From Celeribacter baekdonensis (GTDB taxonomy: Bacteria > Pseudomonadota > Alphaproteobacteria > Rhodobacterales > Rhodobacteraceae): a stretch of DNA of 64,000 nt. Both the position numbers and the translations under genes were made by a program. The stretch spans positions 248,001-312,000 of the forward strand of contig NZ_FNBL01000003.1 of assembly GCF_900102315.1 (NCBI RefSeq), written 5' to 3'. Of this stretch, positions 7,429 through 14,629 are shown piece after piece (the first letter of the stretch is position 1; every line of letters begins with the position of its first letter). Under the pieces are notes generated by a model, which had not been told where the DNA came from, searched no databases, and was given only the letters and a program-made list of their open reading frames with translations.

Positions 7429-8757
7429 TCATAGTTTCGGCTCCTGACGGTCTTTGCGTTGCAACCATGTCAGATAGAGCGGTGCAACCCGGCGACCAAT
7501 GGCATGAAACGGCAGCGGATGCGGCTCGGTGACAGGAAGGGCCAGCCCGCGCTCATCCTCGCCATCCACAGCCCGCGCGATCTCGCGTCCCAACGCATTG
7601 CCAAGCGCCACGCCGCGCCCGTTGCATCCAATCCACGTCCAGCCATTCGGGCCGAGTTTATGGACCCGCGGAAAGCGATCCCAATTCATTGACAGATAGC
7701 CGGACCAGACATGGGTCATTTTCGGCGGCGCAAGCTGCGGGAAACTGTCGGCCAGATTGGCGGCGACCTTGCGTGCGATCCGGGCCTGAACGTCGCCACC
7801 GCCCAGAATGGCCCCGCCGGTGATCAACCGATTGCGCGCATCATAGCGGAAAAACCGCAAATCGCCACGCGTGTCAGACACCGCCTGACGCCCCGGCAAA
7901 AGCGTGGCGCGCAAATTGTCCGAGAGCGGTTCGGTGGACATTTGCCACGAATGCACGGGGATGATGGACCGCGCCAACCGCCGCGCCAGTCCGGGGGCCA
8001 AGATGCCAGTGTAGGCATTGGTGGCAAGGATCAGCGCGCGGGCTTTCACCGTGCTTTTGACTGTACTATTGACTGTGCCCTGCGCGGTTTTGACGACCCA
8101 CTCAGACCCGGTGTGAGCATAGCTCTCCACGCGGGTTTGTTCATAAAGTGTGCCGCCATGGCGCTCTACCGCCCCGGCCAATCCGCGCGCCAAAGCCAGC
8201 GGGTTGATATGCCCGCCCGAAGGCGCCAACATCCCGCCGTACCAATGATCCGTGCCCATCAATGCGGTGGTGGCGGCGCGATCAAGGTATTGGACCTCAA
8301 GCCCAAAGCGCGTCCAGGCTTCCACCCGCTTTTGGCTCAGCTTTGTGCGTCCGGGCGAGTGCGCCGGTTGAAACCACCCGGTTTGCTCCGCTTCGGCCTC
8401 AATCCCCTCATCGCGGATTTTATCAAACAACATCCCCGCCGAGGCCCCGATGAGTTCGGCAAATTTGCGCCCTGTCTCGCCAAAGCGCGCCACCCACATA
8501 TCGGGTTCGGCGGCGGTCAGCGTTGGGATCACCTGACCGTTGTTGCGCCCCGACGCGCCCCAGCCCACGGCCTGACCTTCGAGCACCACAACATCGCGCC
8601 CGGCCTTGGCCAGATGTAGGGCTGCGGAGAGGCCGGAAAAGCCGCCGCCGATGATCACGGTGTCGGTTTCAATCGGACCCGTCAGGGGCGCAGTGGGCGG
8701 GCGTTTGGGGGCGGTGTCGGCCCAAAGCGAGGGCGGGAAGGAAACGGGGCTTTGCAT
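7429..8757 (-). CDS. FAD-dependent amino acid oxidase/dehydrogenase (DadA/PuuB type)
   Basis: A 442-residue DAO-family flavoprotein. The Rossmann dinucleotide motif (IIGGGFSGLSAALHL) sits at residues 35-49 and the FAD-contacting GRNNGQVIP segment at about 70-78. The C-terminal part has a GWTWIGCNGRGVALG segment that closes the FAD site. The length and layout match gamma-glutamylputrescine oxidase and related amine or amino acid oxidases; the substrate is open. Around residues 225-240 a four-residue unit (GTVN, STVK, STVK) is repeated three times at 8044-8079, a small in-frame 12-base duplication. It is the first gene of an operon with the ATC-hydrolase-like and M20 genes, and is divergent from an Lrp regulator 117 bases away. 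Confidence 0.85.
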   Translation of the reverse strand: MQSPVSFPPSLWADTAPKRPPTAPLTGPIETDTVIIGGGFSGLSAALHLAKAGRDVVVLEGQAVGWGASGRNNGQVIPTLTAAEPDMWVARFGETGRKFAELIGASAGMLFDKIRDEGIEAEAEQTGWFQPAHSPGRTKLSQKRVEAWTRFGLEVQYLDRAATTALMGTDHWYGGMLAPSGGHINPLALARGLAGAVERHGGTLYEQTRVESYAHTGSEWVVKTAQGTVNSTVKSTVKARALILATNAYTGILAPGLARRLARSIIPVHSWQMSTEPLSDNLRATLLPGRQAVSDTRGDLRFFRYDARNRLITGGAILGGGDVQARIARKVAANLADSFPQLAPPKMTHVWSGYLSMNWDRFPRVHKLGPNGWTWIGCNGRGVALGNALGREIARAVDGEDERGLALPVTEPHPLPFHAIGRRVAPLYLTWLQRKDRQEPKL

Positions 8758-8874
8758 TTCGGGTCTTTCGGTGGTGTGATGGGTAAATTCTACGGAATGG
8801 GCGTTTTGGCGAATGGATTTCTATGGTTTGCGTAAACACGGGTATGTATTCAGAGGTAAACGAGGCGAGGCGAT

Positions 8875-9348
8875 ATGAGCGACACAAGTTTTGATGAGAT
8901 CGACCAGCGCATTCTCGACATTTTGCAGGTGGACAGCGACCTGCCGATTGCCGAGGTGGCGGATCGGGTGGGGCTGAGCCCGACGCCGATTTGGCGGCGC
9001 ATCAAACGTATGGAGGCGGCGGGGTTGATCCGGGGCCGGGTTGCCTTGGTCGATCAAAAACTGGCCAATGTGCCGATGACGATTTTCATCGGCGTGACCG
9101 CGCCGCGTCATGCGATGGAATGGTTCACCCAATTTCGCGCGCTGATCGAAGACATCCCGGAGGTGGTCGAGGCTTATCGCCTCACCGGGGCGACGGATTA
9201 CATCATGAAGGTCGTGGTGCCCGATATTGCCACCTATGACGTGGTCTATCAGCGGATGATCGAGGAGGTGGAATTTTCGACGGTGAACTCGTCGATCTCG
9301 ATGGAGGAGTTGAAATTCACCACCGCCGTTCCGACCAAATATCTGTGA
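8875..9348 (+). CDS. Lrp/AsnC-family transcriptional regulator
   Basis: A 157-residue Lrp/AsnC regulator. It has an N-terminal helix-turn-helix (DEIDQRILDILQ, then AEVADRVGLSPTPIWRRIKRME, residues 6-45) and a C-terminal RAM effector domain (about 65-150) with the ATDYIMKVVV segment. Such proteins sense amino acids and often control a divergent catabolic gene. Here the divergent gene encodes a flavin amino acid oxidase, the classic arrangement (compare PutR or DadR-type pairs), so local control of the oxidase-ATC hydrolase-M20 operon is likely. The ATG follows a purine-rich GAGGCGAGGCG stretch. Confidence 0.88.
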   Translation: MSDTSFDEIDQRILDILQVDSDLPIAEVADRVGLSPTPIWRRIKRMEAAGLIRGRVALVDQKLANVPMTIFIGVTAPRHAMEWFTQFRALIEDIPEVVEAYRLTGATDYIMKVVVPDIATYDVVYQRMIEEVEFSTVNSSISMEELKFTTAVPTKYL

Positions 9349-9363
9349 TTTGGGCGTTCGGGG

Positions 9364-9420
9364 CAGGGGCCCAGACAGGGGCCCAGACTGGGGGCCAGAC
9401 AGGGGCGTGTTCAGCCCCTG
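9364..9420. repeat. 12-base tandem repeat ending in a hairpin between convergent genes
   Basis: Three full 12-base units (CAGGGGCCCAGA, an exact second copy, and CTGGGGGCCAGA) run from 9364 to 9399, followed by a partial unit. The last unit forms a perfect 7-pair stem CAGGGGC/GCCCCTG (9400-9406 with 9414-9420). It lies between the Lrp gene and the end of livF and could act as a bidirectional transcription stop without a T tract. Confidence 0.65.
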
Positions 9421-9436
9421 CCGATATGGGATGTGT

Positions 9437-10153
9437 TCACGCCGTCTCATGGACGTGACCGCCCAAATAGGCCTCAGCCACACGCGGATCATTGGCCAAT
9501 GCCGAGGCATCGCCTTCGATCACGATTTTGCCGTGTTCAATCACCGAAGCCGTGTCTGAAATCCGCAACGCGGCTTTGACGTTTTGCTCGACCAAAAGCA
9601 CGGCGTAGCCTTCGGCGCGGATTTTCGACACCAGCTCGCAGATGAACCCAACCAAACGCGGGGCGAGACCCAGAGAGGGTTCGTCCAACAGCAACACTTT
9701 GGGTTTGCGCATCAAGGCGCGCCCGATGCAGAGCATCTGTTGCTCGCCACCCGACATCGACCCGGCCTGTTGTTTCAGCCGCTCTTCGAGGCGCGGGAAC
9801 AGGGCCAACACGTGATCCAATTCCTGCCGCCCCAAAGGTCCGGCCCCGATCACAAGGTTTTCCAACACGGTCATGTTGGAAAAAATCTGCCGCCCTTCCG
9901 GGGCCTGCATGATGCCACGTTCGACGATTTCATGGCTTTTAAGTTTGGAAATGTCTTCGCCCTGCAAAAGGATTTCCCCGCCCGTGGCGTGATAAATCCC
10001 GGAGATACAGCGCATGAGGGAGGTTTTGCCCACCCCGTTGGCACCCAGCACAGATACGATGCCTTGCTCCGGCACAGTGACCGAAATGTCGTGCAAGATG
10101 TCCTGAATGCCGATTTTGAGCGACAGGTTTTTGATCTCAAGAATGTTGCTCAT
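9437..10153 (-). CDS. livF: Branched-chain/amide ABC importer ATP-binding protein, LivF type
   Basis: A 238-residue ABC ATPase of the LivF type. The Walker A motif (GANGVGKTSLM) is near residues 37-47, the signature MSGGEQQMLCIGRAL near 133-147 and Walker B (VLLLDEPSLGLAP) directly after. It powers import of a solute captured by the binding protein encoded at 12877-13989. It overlaps livG by four bases and is the last gene of a seven-gene operon. LivF-type systems carry branched-chain amino acids, amides or urea; the operon context here argues for a special amino acid substrate. Confidence 0.88.
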   Translation of the reverse strand: MSNILEIKNLSLKIGIQDILHDISVTVPEQGIVSVLGANGVGKTSLMRCISGIYHATGGEILLQGEDISKLKSHEIVERGIMQAPEGRQIFSNMTVLENLVIGAGPLGRQELDHVLALFPRLEERLKQQAGSMSGGEQQMLCIGRALMRKPKVLLLDEPSLGLAPRLVGFICELVSKIRAEGYAVLLVEQNVKAALRISDTASVIEHGKIVIEGDASALANDPRVAEAYLGGHVHETA

Positions 10154-10908
10154 CCCTCATCTCCCCCAAGGTAGGCTTCTAACACGCCGGGGTCCTGGCG
10201 CACCACGGCGGGCACGTCATCGGCGATTTTGCGGCCCGAGGCGAGCACCACAAGACGTTCACAAATGCCCATGACCAGTCCCATATCGTGTTCCACCAAC
10301 ATGATGGTCAGCCCTTCTTTGTTCAGCCCGGTGATGAATTGCGCCAGTTCCGTGGTTTCGGAATCGTTCATCCCCGCGGCCGGTTCGTCCAGGATCAAAA
10401 GCTCCGGTTTCATCGCCAAGGCCCGCGCGATCTCAAGGTATTTGCGCTTGCCATAGCTGAGGTTGGCGGCGAGATCATCAGCGTGATCGGCCAGACCCAC
10501 CCGTTCCAACATCTCATAGCTGCGCTCAGAGATCTCTTTTGCCCGCGCCTTGCCACCGAAGAGCGACGACATTGGACCGACGCCAATCATCCCAAGGGCC
10601 CCGACAGAGATATTGTCGAACACCGTCATGTTCGGAAACACCCGCAGGTTTTGAAAGGTGCGCGACATGCCTTTGTGGGCGATCTTATGCGCCGACAATC
10701 CGGTGATGACCTCGCCTTTAAACCGCACCTCGCCCGAGGAGGGCGGCGTGAAGCCGGAGATCAGGTTGAACAGCGTGGTTTTCCCCGCGCCATTCGGTCC
10801 GATCAGGCCAAACAATTCGCCTTGATTGACCTGTGTGGTGACATCATCGACCGCTTTGAGACCGCCAAAGGCGCGGGTCAGATGGTCGAGTTCCAGAATG
10901 GGCGTCAT
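10150..10908 (-). CDS. livG: ABC importer ATP-binding protein, LivG type
   Basis: A 252-residue LivG-type ABC ATPase. It has Walker A (GPNGAGKTTLFNLI) near residue 37, the extended segment after it typical of LivG, a YGKRKYLEIARAL signature region and Walker B (LLILDEPAAGMN). The ATG at 10908 overlaps the livM stop as ATGA; a TTG two codons upstream at 10914 is an alternative. In the signature the usual LSGG is LSYGKR, which is normal for LivG. Confidence 0.88.
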   Translation of the reverse strand: MTPILELDHLTRAFGGLKAVDDVTTQVNQGELFGLIGPNGAGKTTLFNLISGFTPPSSGEVRFKGEVITGLSAHKIAHKGMSRTFQNLRVFPNMTVFDNISVGALGMIGVGPMSSLFGGKARAKEISERSYEMLERVGLADHADDLAANLSYGKRKYLEIARALAMKPELLILDEPAAGMNDSETTELAQFITGLNKEGLTIMLVEHDMGLVMGICERLVVLASGRKIADDVPAVVRQDPGVLEAYLGGDEG

Positions 10909-11903
10909 TTCCAACCGATGCCTTTCTCGCCTTTTTGGGCGGCCCAGCCTTGGCCAAGGACACGGCGGGCAAAGTTGAGGGCAGAGACTTCGCCAAACAG
11001 ACCTTTGGGTAAGAACAGGATGGCGGAGAACATCAGCACACCGACGATGATGTTGCGAATATCCCCGACCGAGCGCAGGGCTTCGGGCAGAAGGATCAGC
11101 AACAGCGCACCGATCAAAACCCCCGGAAGACTGCCCAAACCGCCGACCACAACCATGGTCAGGATCAGGATGGATTGCGAAAAGTGGAAGTCATTGGGCG
11201 AGATGTAGCCCGTGGTATAGGCCCAGAGCGCACCGGCGATGCCGGCGAAAAAGGCAGAGATCACAAAGGCCTGGATTTTCATCACGGTGACATTGATGCC
11301 CATGGCCGAGGCGCATTGATCATCCTCGCGCAAGGAGCGCAACGCATTGCCGTAATAGGAATGGCTGAGCCGGTTGAGCACGAGGATAGACACGGCAACG
11401 ACCCCCGCGACGACATAGTAGATGCCCAGATCACTGTCGATCTCAAGGCCAAACAGGTTGATGCCAGAGAACAACATCACACCATTCGGCCCGTTGGTCA
11501 GACCAACCCAGTTGAGAAACACCAGATAAAGCATCTGACCAATGCCCAGCGTGGCGACGGCGAAATAGATCGACATCAGGCGCATGGTGGGCAAGGCGAC
11601 CAAAAAGGCGATGGCGGCGGCGGACAGGCCCGCAAGCGGCAAACCAAGGGTGAAGCCGATCCCATGATTGGCCCCCAAAATCGCCGCCACATAGGCACCG
11701 ACCCCGTAAAGCGCCGCATGACCCAAGTGCAGCAATCCAGCCACCCCGGTGACAAGGTGAAGCGAGGCCGCGAGCAACATGAAAATCGCGGCGATGGTGG
11801 CGATCTGATAGTAATAGCCTTTGTCAAACCCCATGAGCAGCGCCGGGATCAGGATAAAGGCCAACACGAGCAGGCCGAGTTTGATGAGGAGCGATTTAGA
11901 CAC
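10905..11903 (-). CDS. livM: ABC importer permease, LivM type
   Basis: A permease of about 332 residues with eight to ten hydrophobic segments and the LivM family core (GVAGLLHLGHAALYGVGAY near residue 55, and SIYFAVATLG near 110). The cytoplasmic loop that contacts the ATPase is visible as NALRSLREDDQCASAMGIN. I prefer the GTG at 11903, preceded by GGAGGGAAC and overlapping the livH stop; a TTG six codons upstream is possible. It forms the inner membrane channel with LivH. Confidence 0.87.
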   Translation of the reverse strand: MSKSLLIKLGLLVLAFILIPALLMGFDKGYYYQIATIAAIFMLLAASLHLVTGVAGLLHLGHAALYGVGAYVAAILGANHGIGFTLGLPLAGLSAAAIAFLVALPTMRLMSIYFAVATLGIGQMLYLVFLNWVGLTNGPNGVMLFSGINLFGLEIDSDLGIYYVVAGVVAVSILVLNRLSHSYYGNALRSLREDDQCASAMGINVTVMKIQAFVISAFFAGIAGALWAYTTGYISPNDFHFSQSILILTMVVVGGLGSLPGVLIGALLLILLPEALRSVGDIRNIIVGVLMFSAILFLPKGLFGEVSALNFARRVLGQGWAAQKGEKGIGWK

Positions 11904-12810
11904 GTTCCCTCCTTGCGCCAAAAAGGCCTTGCGGGAAAAAGATCAGGGTCAACAAAAGGAAGGCATAGGCCACCATGTCGGACCAAACGGAGGGCATGAA
12001 ACTGGTCGAAAGACTTTCCGAGAGGCCCAAAATGATCGCAGAGATCACAGCGCCCGGCACGGAGGACAGCCCGCCCATGACCATGGCAACAAAGGCCTTG
12101 ATCCCCGGCGTGAAGCCCATCGACGGGAAAATCGCGCCGTAATACAGGCCCACCAAGATGCCCGCGAGCGCGCCCATGGCGGAGCCGATGACAAATGTGA
12201 TGATGATGGTGCGGTCGGTGTTGATGCCGCAATATTTCGCGCCCAACGCGTTGTTGGACACGGCGCGGATCGACAGGCCGATGGGGCTTTTTTTGAGCAA
12301 CCATTGCAAACCGCCCAGCATCACCAAAGTGACGCCCAAGATGATCAGATCACCGTTGACGATGGTGATCGGGCCGATGTGGATCGGTTTGTTGATCAGA
12401 TAGGCCAGATCAACGGTTTGGAATTGCGAGCCAAAGATCATCTCCATCGCTTCGCGGGCGATGATCGACATGGCGAGCGAGGACATCAGCGTGGCCTCCC
12501 GCATGGCGCGTGATTTCAACGAGGCCTCATCCGAGAAGCGGCGGAACGGGCGAAACGCCAAACGTTCAAGGCCAAATCCGGCCAAGGCACCGGCCGCCAA
12601 TGCGATAAACAGCACCACCAAAAGCGGCGGTCCAAAGGCCGAAATCGCCATCAACCCGGCAAAGGCGCCGATGGTGTAGACCTCGCCATGGGCGAAGTTG
12701 ACCACATTCAACACGCCAAAGATCAGCGTAAATCCGATGGCCATAAGCGCGTAGATCATGCCCAAGGACAGACCGATGGCCAATTGTTGCAGGATATAAG
12801 GATCGAGCAC
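11896..12810 (-). CDS. livH: ABC importer permease, LivH type
   Basis: A 304-residue LivH-type permease with about eight membrane segments. The N terminus (GLSLGMIYALMAIGFTLIFG, then NFAHGEVYTIGAF) is diagnostic of the family. The ATPase-contacting loop is SIRAVSNNALGAKYCGIN. It follows the binding-protein gene by 66 bases that contain an intercistronic hairpin, and overlaps livM. Confidence 0.88.
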   Translation of the reverse strand: MLDPYILQQLAIGLSLGMIYALMAIGFTLIFGVLNVVNFAHGEVYTIGAFAGLMAISAFGPPLLVVLFIALAAGALAGFGLERLAFRPFRRFSDEASLKSRAMREATLMSSLAMSIIAREAMEMIFGSQFQTVDLAYLINKPIHIGPITIVNGDLIILGVTLVMLGGLQWLLKKSPIGLSIRAVSNNALGAKYCGINTDRTIIITFVIGSAMGALAGILVGLYYGAIFPSMGFTPGIKAFVAMVMGGLSSVPGAVISAIILGLSESLSTSFMPSVWSDMVAYAFLLLTLIFFPQGLFGARRERV

Positions 12811-12832
12811 GTCGTCCCCCTTTTGCTATGGT

Positions 12833-12868
12833 CCCCGCCCGTTCAGCCCAGAGGCCGTGCGGACGGGG
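12833..12868 (-). terminator. Intercistronic hairpin between livK and livH
   Basis: A 9-pair stem with one G-T wobble (on the coding strand CCCCGTCCG against CGGGCGGGG) and an 18-base loop lies in the 66-base gap after the binding-protein gene. No T tract follows immediately. Such hairpins commonly raise the amount of binding protein relative to permease by protecting mRNA or causing partial termination. Confidence 0.45.
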
Positions 12869-12876
12869 AGAAGGGT

Positions 12877-13989
12877 TTATTCGACTTCGACAAACATGCC
12901 GCCCACGACGGAAGCTTTGGTCAGCTCCTTAAGCGGTTCGCCGTTTTCATCGAATGTGGTGTTGCCGGTGACGCCGGGGAAATCAGTCGTGGCGGCCACA
13001 GCATCGCGCAGGCTGTCGCGGGTGAGATCCGGGTAGGCTTTGACCACGGCGGCCAACATGATGTTCACCGCGTCATAGGCCTGTGCCGGGAATTGGCCGG
13101 GGGCGTGATCATGGGTTTTGTCCCATTCGGTGACGAATTCTTGAACATTCGCATCCATCCGCGTCGGCAAGAAGGTCGCGGTCAACAACAGCCCTTCGGC
13201 GGCGTCGCCCGCCAATTCGATCAACTGGTCATTATAGGCCGCCGAGGTCGAATAGACCGGGATTGCGGCGTCAAGCTGTGCCATTTGTTTCAGGAACTGC
13301 GCGCCGTCTTCATAAAAGAACCCGGTGTAGACCGCGTCAGGTGCCTGATCTTCGAGCTTGGTGATGATGGAACGGAAATCGGCCAGACCACGGTTGAAGA
13401 ATTCGGTGTAAACCACTTCGCCACCGGCGGCTTCAAACGGCTCGACAAAGCCTTTCGCCACGGATTGACCCCAATCGGTCTGCTCCGCGATCACCGCGAC
13501 TTTTTTGATGCCTTTGTCCATCATCCATTGGGCGTTCACCGCGCCCTCTTGGTCTTGGGTGGTGATGTTGCGGAACTGCCATTTGGAGATTTTGGCAAAA
13601 TCCGGGTGCGACGCGGTTTGCGACAATTGCACCATTCCGGCTTTTTTATACACCTGAGCCGCCGCCATTGACACGGTCGAGGTGAAATCGCCCAAAACGC
13701 CGACGATCTCTTTGTCATCGACAAATTTACGCGCGATGGTCACGCCCTCTTTGGCGTCAGAGCGCGAATCCTCATAGATGATTTCGACCGGAACAGGCAG
13801 CGCGCCCGAGGCGTTGAATTTGGTCAATGCGATCTCTGCCGCATCTTTGAAATCCTGACCATATTGCGCGGTGTTGCCGGTGAGCGGCAGTTGGTAACCG
13901 AGTTTAACACTGTCTTGGGCAAAGGCTGCGACCGGGGTCAATGCGGTGGCAGCAGCAAGCAAAAGTGCCGTTCTGCGTGTGAGTTTCAT
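12877..13989 (-). CDS. ABC importer substrate-binding protein, LivK type
   Basis: A 370-residue periplasmic binding protein of the leucine/isoleucine/valine type I fold. The signal peptide (MKLTRRTALLLAAATALTPVAAFA) has an RR pair before the hydrophobic core and cleaves near residue 24. The mature protein starts SVKLGYQLPLTGNTAQYGQ, the usual ligand-site start of this family. It captures the solute for the LivHMGF importer. It lies 85 bases after an ATC-hydrolase-family gene in the same operon, so the ligand is probably related to that enzyme's substrate rather than plain leucine. Confidence 0.87.
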   Translation of the reverse strand: MKLTRRTALLLAAATALTPVAAFAQDSVKLGYQLPLTGNTAQYGQDFKDAAEIALTKFNASGALPVPVEIIYEDSRSDAKEGVTIARKFVDDKEIVGVLGDFTSTVSMAAAQVYKKAGMVQLSQTASHPDFAKISKWQFRNITTQDQEGAVNAQWMMDKGIKKVAVIAEQTDWGQSVAKGFVEPFEAAGGEVVYTEFFNRGLADFRSIITKLEDQAPDAVYTGFFYEDGAQFLKQMAQLDAAIPVYSTSAAYNDQLIELAGDAAEGLLLTATFLPTRMDANVQEFVTEWDKTHDHAPGQFPAQAYDAVNIMLAAVVKAYPDLTRDSLRDAVAATTDFPGVTGNTTFDENGEPLKELTKASVVGGMFVEVE

Positions 13990-14074
13990 GGTGAGTTCCT
14001 CTGTTGGTCGGAAGGGTGTTTGAGTGTGAAAGAGCCCGGTTGATCCGGGTCTGAGGGTGTGAACTTTGGCGGGC

Positions 14075-14575
14075 TTATTCCACCGCCACGGGGCCGGGTT
14101 CCACGATCAGGCGGCAACATCCGGTTTGGCCGGGTTTCCAGGTTTCGCCCTTAAAGGTAAACCCTGCCGCGCCAAACATGCCCGCGTCAATCGCGCCCGC
14201 CGCACGGCAGAGCATCTCAAGCTCTTCGCCCTCGCGCCCGGCGGCTTCCCAATTGTCTTTGAGTGGGCAGCGGTGAAACTGAATCTCCATCCCCTCAGCG
14301 TCGCATTTGCGCAGCTCAGGCGCAAACAGGTGATCGCGGCAGGGGATGCCAGCCAGAAACTGTTCGGTCAGCGCTTCGATATTGGCGGGGCCATGCGGTT
14401 TGAGCTTTTGCCCCATTTCGGCGCCAAGGCGGTAGGTGGCTTCGCCCATCAATTCGATGGTCTTTTCCGGGCCAAATTCTTCGCGCAGCACATCGAACAT
14501 GTGCATGTAGAATTTCGCGCGCATCGCGTAAGCGCCGGACAGTTGTTCCAGAGTGATTTCGGGGGCGTCGGTCAT
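14075..14575 (-). CDS. ATC hydrolase-family protein 2
   Basis: This 166-residue protein is a second member of the L-2-amino-thiazoline-4-carboxylate hydrolase family. It has the longer-form hallmarks: HRCPLKDNWEAAG around residues 100-112, MLCRAAGAIDAGMFGAAGF, then a TGCCRL motif near the C terminus. Candidate functional Cys residues occur in each of these segments. It shares little direct identity with the paralogue at 6948-7415, so the two probably act on different ring compounds. The ATG at 14575 follows AGGAGACC; 13 upstream in-frame codons are not needed. It is second in the operon, 54 bases after the PLP-enzyme gene and upstream of the importer genes. The family name is known; the substrate here is inferred. 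Confidence 0.75.
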   Translation of the reverse strand: MTDAPEITLEQLSGAYAMRAKFYMHMFDVLREEFGPEKTIELMGEATYRLGAEMGQKLKPHGPANIEALTEQFLAGIPCRDHLFAPELRKCDAEGMEIQFHRCPLKDNWEAAGREGEELEMLCRAAGAIDAGMFGAAGFTFKGETWKPGQTGCCRLIVEPGPVAVE

Positions 14576-14629
14576 GTCGGTCTCCTGTGGTCCATTTATA
14601 TCGGCGCGCCGCACGGGCGTGTTTGGCGG

